A DNA stretch of 8,320 bases from SZUA-521 sp041738285 (GTDB taxonomy: Bacteria; Pseudomonadota; Gammaproteobacteria; Pseudomonadales; Azotimanducaceae): the NCBI GenBank assembly GCA_041738285.1, contig JBGSQB010000223.1:1-8320 (forward strand), given 5' to 3'. A model generated the notes under the pieces. That model was not told the DNA's origin. It searched no databases and saw only the letters and a program-made list of their open reading frames with translations. Within the stretch, counting starts at the first letter, position 1; the number at the start of each line of letters is the position of its first letter. Position numbers and translations under genes: made by a program. This document shows, one piece after another, positions 1 through 4,629 of this stretch.

Positions 1-163
1 AGTGCGCCTGGAGGCGGGCCAGCCGGGTGGCTTCGTGCCAACACCGAGCACGCCCGTGATATCCGCCGGCACTCACTACGGATATGCGGTGCAGTGGTTT
101 GGCCTTGCCCTCGCACTGACAGTGCTGTTCTTCATCTTCGGGATCAGGAATGCGCGCCGATGA
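1..163 (+). CDS. SURF1 family cytochrome oxidase assembly protein, C-terminal end (5' part outside window)
   Basis: The last 53 codons of a gene whose start lies before the window, in the frame beginning at base 2 and ending at TGA 161-163. The visible tail has a periplasmic loop, then HYGYAVQWFGLALALTVLFF, a transmembrane helix, and a short basic cytoplasmic end (IRNARR). SURF1/Shy1 proteins have two membrane helices flanking a large periplasmic domain. The H-x-GYA-x-QWFGLA block opening the second helix is typical of the family. SURF1 helps insert heme A into subunit I of aa3-type cytochrome c oxidase. The stop overlaps the next start (ATGA at 160-163), and heme A and copper assembly genes follow, which supports the call. 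Only the C-terminus is visible, so domain completeness cannot be judged. Confidence 0.85.
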   Translation, partial: VRLEAGQPGGFVPTPSTPVISAGTHYGYAVQWFGLALALTVLFFIFGIRNARR

Positions 164-678
164 CTGACGCAAAACAATTGCGGCGCAGTCGCCTGCAGCT
201 GGTGGCGTTGGTCGCCTTCGCGATCCTGCCGATGGCGGCATCCTACCTGCTCTATCACAGCGTCGAGGGTGGGGAGCCCTGGTCCACGACCAACCGGGGC
301 CAGTTGCTCGAGCCGATGCCGAGCGCGGCGACCATGCGACTGTCGACCGGTGAACCGCTGGCAGGTCATTGGTGGCTCCTGGTCGTTGCCTCGACGCAAT
401 GTTCGGCCGAGTGTGCACACGCGATCGATCAGCTGCGCGCGCTTCAGATCCTGCTCAACAAGGACGCCGAACGTGTCCGTCGCGGTGTGGTCGGCATACC
501 TGCCCCCGCCACCGATCCTGGGCTGTCCGGTGTCGACGACGGCCAATCCGTGCTCGGCCCCGGCATCTACATCGTCGACCCGCTGGAAAACGTAGTGCTT
601 CGCTACGACTATGACGCCGCCGGCAAGCCGGTGCTCGATGACATGAAGAAGCTACTCAAGGTGTCTCAGATTGGCTGA
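160..678 (+). CDS. Membrane-anchored SCO-like/thioredoxin-like protein of the cytochrome oxidase cluster
   Basis: A 172-residue protein starting at the ATG that overlaps the upstream SURF1 stop (ATGA). A longer in-frame start at 94 would run deep into SURF1 and is unlikely. A basic N-terminus (KQLRRSR) precedes one membrane helix (about residues 13-32), leaving a periplasmic domain. Residues 81-85 are CSAEC, a CX3C pair placed after a hydrophobic strand (WWLLVVAST) as in SCO proteins. Near residues 135-143, GIYIVDPLEN resembles the strand-turn after the SCO metal-binding histidine, but at the aligned position I see leucine (L132). C81 and C85 are the only cysteines. Small proteins of this kind sit between SURF1 and ctaA in other proteobacterial cox clusters. 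I infer a role in copper or thiol handling during oxidase assembly; the exact function is not known to me. The end overlaps ctaA by 8 bases. Confidence 0.8.
   Translation: MTDAKQLRRSRLQLVALVAFAILPMAASYLLYHSVEGGEPWSTTNRGQLLEPMPSAATMRLSTGEPLAGHWWLLVVASTQCSAECAHAIDQLRALQILLNKDAERVRRGVVGIPAPATDPGLSGVDDGQSVLGPGIYIVDPLENVVLRYDYDAAGKPVLDDMKKLLKVSQIG
658..661 (+). promoter_or_regulatory. Ribosome binding site deciding the ctaA TTG start
   Basis: AAGG lies 9 bases before the TTG at 671, inside the end of the upstream gene. It supports TTG 671 over the internal ATG at 707, which would remove the cytoplasmic basic stretch before the first membrane helix. Confidence 0.5.
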
Positions 679-1666
679 TGCCCACACATTGCTGCGTCGA
701 CTGACGATGGCCGCAGTGCTACTGGCCGCATGCGTGGTTGTGCTCGGCGCCTATACGCGCCTCGTCCATGCGGGCCTTGGCTGCCCTGACTGGCCAGGCT
801 GCTATGGCTTTGTGCTGGTACCTGATGCGCCGCACGAGATTGCGGCGGCAGAGGCCAGATATCCCGACGCACCGGTGCAGCAACACCTGGCTTGGCCAGA
901 AATGGTGCATCGCTATTTTGCGACATCACTCGGCGCGCTGATTGTGCTGATTGCAGTGGTCGCGTTCCGGGCGCGCGGTGCGGGTACGCCAGTGAAGCTG
1001 CCGATGGCGCTGGTGGCGCTGGTCATTCTCCAGGGTGCGTTCGGCGCCTGGACGGTGACCCTCAAGCTGTGGCCGCAGGTGGTAACCGCGCATCTGCTCG
1101 GCGGCGTGGCAACCTTGAGCCTACTGTGGCTGTTGTGGCTGCGCCTCGGCCGCAGCGAACGCACGTTGCCCGGTGTTGCCGGGCTCGCAGTGGCCGGTCT
1201 TGTGATGGTGATCGTGCAGATCGCCCTCGGTGGCTGGACCACGTCCAACTATGCGGCGCTGGCATGCCCGGACTTCCCCACCTGCCAGGGTGTCTGGTGG
1301 CCGGCGATGGACGCGGCCCGCGGATTCGATGTGTTCCAGGCAGTGGGGCCAAACTACCTCGGCGGGCTGCTCGATGCGGATGCGCGCATCGCCATTCACA
1401 TGGCGCATCGCATCGGTGCGCTGGGTGTGCTCGTCATCGTCGGCAGTCTTGCGTTTCGGTTGCGCGTGCTGGCACCGGGTCTTGCGGCGTGCCTGGCCGG
1501 GGTCCTCGCACTACAGCTGTGCCTCGGGATCGCCAACGTCGCGCTTTCGCTGCCACTTGCGGTCGCGACGGCGCACAACGCGGTGGGTGCCGCCTTGCTG
1601 CTCACCCTCGTTCAAGTAAACTACCGCTCCCTTCGCTCCCCCACCCACCCGGAGGTTCGACGATGA
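671..1666 (+). CDS. ctaA: Heme A synthase (CtaA/COX15 family)
   Basis: A 331-residue inner-membrane protein with about eight hydrophobic helices. It oxidises the C8 methyl group of heme O to a formyl group, giving heme A for aa3-type oxidase. Family marks: GAYTRLVHAGLGCPDWPGC at residues 26-44; EMVHR with H80; TAHLLGG with H141; IHMAHR with H246; TAHN with H302. The four histidines match the expected heme ligands, and E77 the conserved glutamate. Two loop cysteine pairs are present, C38/C44 (CPDWPGC) and C199/C205 (CPDFPTC), mirroring the internal two-fold repeat of the family. Bacillus-type enzymes have such pairs; mitochondrial COX15 lacks them. The start is taken as TTG 671, with AAGG 9 bases upstream and an 8-base overlap with the previous gene. 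The stop overlaps the ctaB start (ATGA). It needs the CtaB product as substrate. Confidence 0.95.
   Translation: MADAHTLLRRLTMAAVLLAACVVVLGAYTRLVHAGLGCPDWPGCYGFVLVPDAPHEIAAAEARYPDAPVQQHLAWPEMVHRYFATSLGALIVLIAVVAFRARGAGTPVKLPMALVALVILQGAFGAWTVTLKLWPQVVTAHLLGGVATLSLLWLLWLRLGRSERTLPGVAGLAVAGLVMVIVQIALGGWTTSNYAALACPDFPTCQGVWWPAMDAARGFDVFQAVGPNYLGGLLDADARIAIHMAHRIGALGVLVIVGSLAFRLRVLAPGLAACLAGVLALQLCLGIANVALSLPLAVATAHNAVGAALLLTLVQVNYRSLRSPTHPEVRR
1651..1655 (+). promoter_or_regulatory. Strong ribosome binding site for ctaB
   Basis: GGAGG lies 7 bases before the ATG at 1663 and within the last codons of ctaA. It is the best Shine-Dalgarno sequence in this operon and fixes the ctaB start, far inside a longer open frame that begins at 892. 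Confidence 0.75.
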
Positions 1667-2595
1667 ACGACGTCGCAGCGTCGGTCGAGCGACCGACCTG
1701 GCGCGACTTCCTCGAGATGTGCAAGCCGCGCGTGGTGCTGCTGATGCTGCTGTGCGCGGTGGTGGGCATGTTTCTGGCAACCCCGGGCTGGGTGCCGGTC
1801 GACGCGCTGGTGTTCGGCACCGTCGGCATCGCGTTGGTGGCAGGGTCCGCGGCTGCCGTCAATCATCTGGCCGATGCGCAGATCGATGCCCGCATGGCCC
1901 GCACGCAAGCCCGACCTGTGGCCACTGGGCGCGTCAGCATGGCCCAGGGCATCGCATTCGCGGCGGTCACCGGCGTGCTCGGGTTTGGTGTATTGCATGA
2001 GCTGGTCAATCCGCTGACCGCCTGGTTGAACATGGCGTCGTGGGTCGGGTATGGCCTCATCTATACGCTGTTCCTGAAGCGGGCGACGCCGCAGAACATC
2101 GTCATCGGGGGTCTGTTCGGTGCCGCGCCGCCGCTGTTCGGATGGACGGCCGTGACCAACAGTGTGGAGCCTGGCGCGCTGCTGCTGGTACTGATCATCT
2201 TCGCCTGGACGCCGCCCCATTTCTGGGCGCTGGCGCTGGACCGCAAGGAAGAATATCGCGACGCGCAGATTCCGATGTTGCCGGTGACGCACGGAGAGAC
2301 CTACACCCGCTGGCACATTCTGTTCTATACCCTGATTCTGCTGGCGGTGAGCCTGCTGCCATTCGCCATTGGCATGAGCGGGCTGATCTACCTGGTCACC
2401 GCGGCGGCGCTCGGCATCGGCTTCGTGTACTGGGCAGTAATTCTCCTGCGCAATCGCAATCCAAGCGCGGCGATGGAGACGTTCCGCTATTCGCTGCTAT
2501 ACCTTGCGGTGCTGTTTATCGCGTTGCTGGTGGACCATTACCTGCCCATGGGGCTGCCCGCGGCGATGCAGCCCGTGCTGCTCGAAACGCTGTAA
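1663..2595 (+). CDS. ctaB: Protoheme IX farnesyltransferase / heme O synthase (CtaB, CyoE, COX10)
   Basis: A 310-residue member of the UbiA prenyltransferase superfamily. It attaches a farnesyl group from farnesyl diphosphate to the 2-vinyl group of protoheme IX, forming heme O, the substrate of CtaA. The N-terminal FLEMCKPRVVLL is the usual family opening. The first Asp-rich site is N67-x3-D71-x3-D75, followed by R80-T81 and R84-P85. The second acidic region is TPPHFWALALDRKEEYRDAQ (about 183-202, with D193 and D200), followed by IPMLPV. Several hydrophobic helices span the rest. Length is normal for the family. The ATG at 1663 overlaps the ctaA stop and has a GGAGG site. The SCO gene follows with only 4 bases between stop and start. 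The ctaB/ctaA/SURF1 context points to an aa3-type oxidase rather than a bo3 quinol oxidase. Confidence 0.96.
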   Translation: MNDVAASVERPTWRDFLEMCKPRVVLLMLLCAVVGMFLATPGWVPVDALVFGTVGIALVAGSAAAVNHLADAQIDARMARTQARPVATGRVSMAQGIAFAAVTGVLGFGVLHELVNPLTAWLNMASWVGYGLIYTLFLKRATPQNIVIGGLFGAAPPLFGWTAVTNSVEPGALLLVLIIFAWTPPHFWALALDRKEEYRDAQIPMLPVTHGETYTRWHILFYTLILLAVSLLPFAIGMSGLIYLVTAAALGIGFVYWAVILLRNRNPSAAMETFRYSLLYLAVLFIALLVDHYLPMGLPAAMQPVLLETL

Positions 2596-2599
2596 GCCA

Positions 2600-3241
2600 T
2601 TGAACAAAGGCATCCGCAATACCGTTGTCTTGTGCGCGCTGTTCATGACCGTTGTGCTGGTCGGCTTCGTCTCGAACGTAATGCGAGAAAACGTGCTCAC
2701 GCCCGAGGAACTGCGTGAGCAGGGGACATTCGTGCTGCCCACGCCGCGCGAACTGGTACTCGAGGGGCTGACCGACACGGGTGGCCAACCCTTCACCTCG
2801 GCCCGCCTGGAGGGCAAGTGGACATTCCTCTTCTTTGGCTTTACGTCGTGCCCCGACGTGTGCCCGCTCGCGATGTCCGTGCTCGGACAAGTGGAGCGCG
2901 AACTCGAGGCCCAAGGCGAGACCGAACTGCACGCACTGTTCTCGGGCGTGCTGGTGAGCGTGGATCCCGATCGGGATGATGCGCAAACGCTCGCCACCTA
3001 TGTCGTCTCGTTTTCACCGCGATTCACCGGCGTTCGTGGCGAGCTTGCCGCGCTGGCAGAATTCGCGCGTCAAGTGAACGCGGCGTTCATGAAGGTGCCG
3101 GATGGCGACGGCTACACCATCGATCACACCGGCAACATCGTCGTGATCAACCCCCGCGGGCATTACCACGCATTCATCAAGGTGCCTCACGAACGCGACA
3201 AAGTATTGCTCGCGTACAAGTCGATCGTCAGCGGGTATTAG
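2600..3241 (+). CDS. SCO1/SenC family copper chaperone for cytochrome c oxidase
   Basis: A 213-residue membrane-anchored thioredoxin-fold protein that carries copper to the CuA centre of oxidase subunit II. A membrane helix (about residues 7-26) is followed by a periplasmic domain. The copper site is CPDVC (C84, C88) in FFGFTSCPDVCPLAMS, plus H177 in the DHTGNIVVINP strand. VSVDPDRD (about 119-126) is another conserved family block. The start chosen is TTG 2600, four bases after the ctaB stop. The Shine-Dalgarno signal there is weak (TAAG), so expression probably relies on coupling to ctaB. The ATG at 2645 would cut the membrane anchor in half, and the open frame upstream of 2600 is cysteine-rich shadow of ctaB. 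This is the last gene of the operon. Its TAG stop touches a strong inverted repeat. Confidence 0.94.
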   Translation: MNKGIRNTVVLCALFMTVVLVGFVSNVMRENVLTPEELREQGTFVLPTPRELVLEGLTDTGGQPFTSARLEGKWTFLFFGFTSCPDVCPLAMSVLGQVERELEAQGETELHALFSGVLVSVDPDRDDAQTLATYVVSFSPRFTGVRGELAALAEFARQVNAAFMKVPDGDGYTIDHTGNIVVINPRGHYHAFIKVPHERDKVLLAYKSIVSGY

Positions 3242-3276
3242 GAGACTATCCCCGGGGACAGTCTCCGTCTCCGGGG
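3241..3276. repeat. Overlapping inverted repeats between convergent genes (terminator-like or REP-like)
   Basis: Two mutually exclusive hairpins can form. The first pairs GGAGACT (3241-3247) with AGTCTCC (3260-3266) around TCCCC/GGGGA. The second pairs CCCCGGGGAC (3250-3259) with GTCTCCGGGG (3267-3276) around the 7-base loop AGTCTCC, with one G-T wobble. GTCTCC occurs twice in tandem (3261-3272). The site fills most of the gap between the SCO stop and the thrB stop and may act as a two-way transcription barrier. There is no T-run on either side, so it is not a classic intrinsic terminator. The GGGGACAG/GTCTCCGGGG make-up also recalls dispersed REP-type palindromes. Confidence 0.55.
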
Positions 3277-3289
3277 CGAATCACCGCGT

Positions 3290-4285
3290 TCAATATTCCA
3301 GCCGCCGTGGATCGACGTAGGGTGCATGGGCGAGGTGCTGTTGGACGATACGGCGGAACTCGTCGGGATTCTTGAATCGGACGGACTCGCCCGAGGCCGC
3401 ACGCAGTGCGACCGTCAGGCGCGACAACCAGAATGACAGTGCGGCGTACACCGCGAACGGGCCGAGGAACCACAACTCTTCCTTCCGCAACGGCCGCAAG
3501 CGATGGTAGGCCCGCAGCAGCGCCAGCATCCGATCCATGTCCAGGAGGCCACTCGAGTCGGTGCACCAGTCGTTCATTGCGACCGCGATATCGAATAGCA
3601 GGTAGCCGCTGGCCGCGTGGTGAAAGTCGAGCACACCTGTGAGGCCGCGCTCCGTGAACAGGGCGTTGTCGCGGAACAGATCGCCATGCACGACGCCGCG
3701 CGGCAGCGCCGCGACGTCGCGGCGGCCGAGCAATGACGTTGCCGTTGCGACCGCACATTCGAGCAGACCTGCCGTCGCATACGGAATGGAACGTCTGACC
3801 AGCCCGGTTTGGGTCGAAAGCCAGGTACTGTCGCGTGGGTGATCGGTTGCGGTCGCTGCGAGGTGCCGGGTCGCCAAGTGAAAGCGCGCCAGAAACCGGC
3901 CAAGGGATTCGCAGTGACGGCGCGTTGGGTTGAGCACATGGCGTCCCAGCAAGCGCGGCGCAATCAACGTCGGGCGACCCAGAATCTCATCGCTCGAGTT
4001 GCCGTTGCGGGTGCGAATGATCCGCGCGATCGGCAGACCCGCGGCTTCGCAGGTGTCGAGCAATGGCACGAGGAACGCCGGCGCAGCGGGCGCCCGATCC
4101 AGCACTGACAACACGACTTCCTGACTGCCTTGGTCGCTCGCAACCCGGACAAAGTAGTTGCTGTTCTCGATGCCGTGGGTCGCGGGCCAGTAGCTCTCCA
4201 GACGCCCGAGATCGTAGCGTTCGAGCAACTGCGCGAGATCGCGTTGTGGCAATGGCGCGGTGAGAGCAAGGGTTGCGGCTGCCAT
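3290..4285 (-). CDS. thrB: Homoserine kinase type II (ThrB, aminoglycoside-phosphotransferase fold)
   Basis: A 331-residue cytoplasmic kinase that phosphorylates L-homoserine with ATP, the step before threonine synthase. The fold is that of choline and aminoglycoside phosphotransferases, not the GHMP-kinase ThrB of E. coli. Evidence: GIENSNYFV at about 39-46 (nucleotide loop), the catalytic loop VVHGDLFRDNALF with D202 and N207, then GVLDFHHA with D220 (the DFG-like metal ligand), and FDIAVAMNDWC at 231-241. The C-terminal KNPDEFRRIV also fits the family. The ATG at 4285 overlaps the upstream stop as TGATG and gives a normal N-terminus (RDLAQLLERYDLGRLES). An in-frame TTG at 4306 would add 7 residues inside the upstream gene and is less likely. 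No good Shine-Dalgarno is seen, so translational coupling to the DUF2782 gene is inferred. Confidence 0.9.
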   Translation of the reverse strand: MAAATLALTAPLPQRDLAQLLERYDLGRLESYWPATHGIENSNYFVRVASDQGSQEVVLSVLDRAPAAPAFLVPLLDTCEAAGLPIARIIRTRNGNSSDEILGRPTLIAPRLLGRHVLNPTRRHCESLGRFLARFHLATRHLAATATDHPRDSTWLSTQTGLVRRSIPYATAGLLECAVATATSLLGRRDVAALPRGVVHGDLFRDNALFTERGLTGVLDFHHAASGYLLFDIAVAMNDWCTDSSGLLDMDRMLALLRAYHRLRPLRKEELWFLGPFAVYAALSFWLSRLTVALRAASGESVRFKNPDEFRRIVQQHLAHAPYVDPRRLEY

Positions 4286-4578
4286 CAGAATTCGATCAGT
4301 ACCCAACGCGGTACGAGCATGTCCGCACGTTCGAGATCACCGAAGCCGCGTGTCTCATCGCGCGGCACGAGATAGTACGGAGGGCCGACCTTGGGCACCA
4401 CCTTGATCATGCGCAACTGCCCCGCCTGCCGGTACTCGTGCACGGTACGTTCTTCGCTCTGAATGATGGTGACGTCCGGACCTTGACCGCGTGGATCGGC
4501 ATCGGCGCCGCGTGCGGACAGCGACGCGCAAGTGACGAACGTGAGCAATAGCGTGGCAATGAGGCTTCGCGAGACCAC
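4285..4578 (-). CDS. DUF2782 family small secreted protein
   Basis: A 97-residue protein with a GTG start. An apparent signal peptide (VSRSLIATLLLTFVTCASLS, cleavage probably near residues 24-28) is followed by a small domain. Core motif: VTIIQSEERTVHEYR at about 37-50, then LRMIKVVPKVGPPYYLV at about 55-71, ending in a hydrophobic VPRWVLIEF. The PPYYLV block and final W-V-L match DUF2782, a gammaproteobacterial family of unknown function usually placed between thrB and polA. The start is set by AGGA 8 bases upstream. The frame stays open far upstream, but that part is antisense to polA and would remove the signal peptide from the N-terminus. There is no clear lipobox. It is predicted periplasmic. 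The link with homoserine kinase is positional, and no biochemical role is claimed. Confidence 0.85.
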   Translation of the reverse strand: MVSRSLIATLLLTFVTCASLSARGADADPRGQGPDVTIIQSEERTVHEYRQAGQLRMIKVVPKVGPPYYLVPRDETRGFGDLERADMLVPRWVLIEF

Positions 4579-4586
4579 CAGAATTT

Positions 4587-4590
4587 TCCT
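4587..4590 (-). promoter_or_regulatory. Ribosome binding site deciding the DUF2782 GTG start
   Basis: On the minus strand AGGA is followed by 8 bases and then GTG GTC TCG. No ATG lies in frame near the signal peptide, so this site fixes the GTG at 4578. Confidence 0.6.
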
Positions 4591-4591
4591 G

Positions 4592-4600
4592 TGGTACAGT
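4592..4600 (+). promoter_or_regulatory. Possible extended -10 promoter for polA
   Basis: TGGTACAGT reads as an extended -10 element (TGN plus TACAGT). The segment about 17 bases upstream (AGACCA, 4572-4577) is a poor -35 box, which extended -10 promoters can tolerate. Transcription would begin near 4607, leaving a leader of about 23 bases before the polA ATG. No purine-rich ribosome site is visible in that leader. The assignment is tentative. Confidence 0.25.
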
Positions 4601-4629
4601 CGATTCGATCTCCCATCTTGACCCAATCG

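Noticed and set aside
892..1662. Upstream extension of the ctaB frame
   Set aside because: It overlaps ctaA in another frame, and its translation has no membrane-protein character; GGAGG and ATG at 1663 mark the true start.
1621..2316. Minus-strand open frame of 231 codons opposite ctaB
   Set aside because: Low-complexity H/R/Q-rich translation, antisense to conserved CtaB motifs; not a gene.
4286..4306. TTG start at 4306 for thrB
   Set aside because: It would add 7 residues encoded inside the DUF2782 gene; the ATG overlapping the stop codon fits coupling and family length better.
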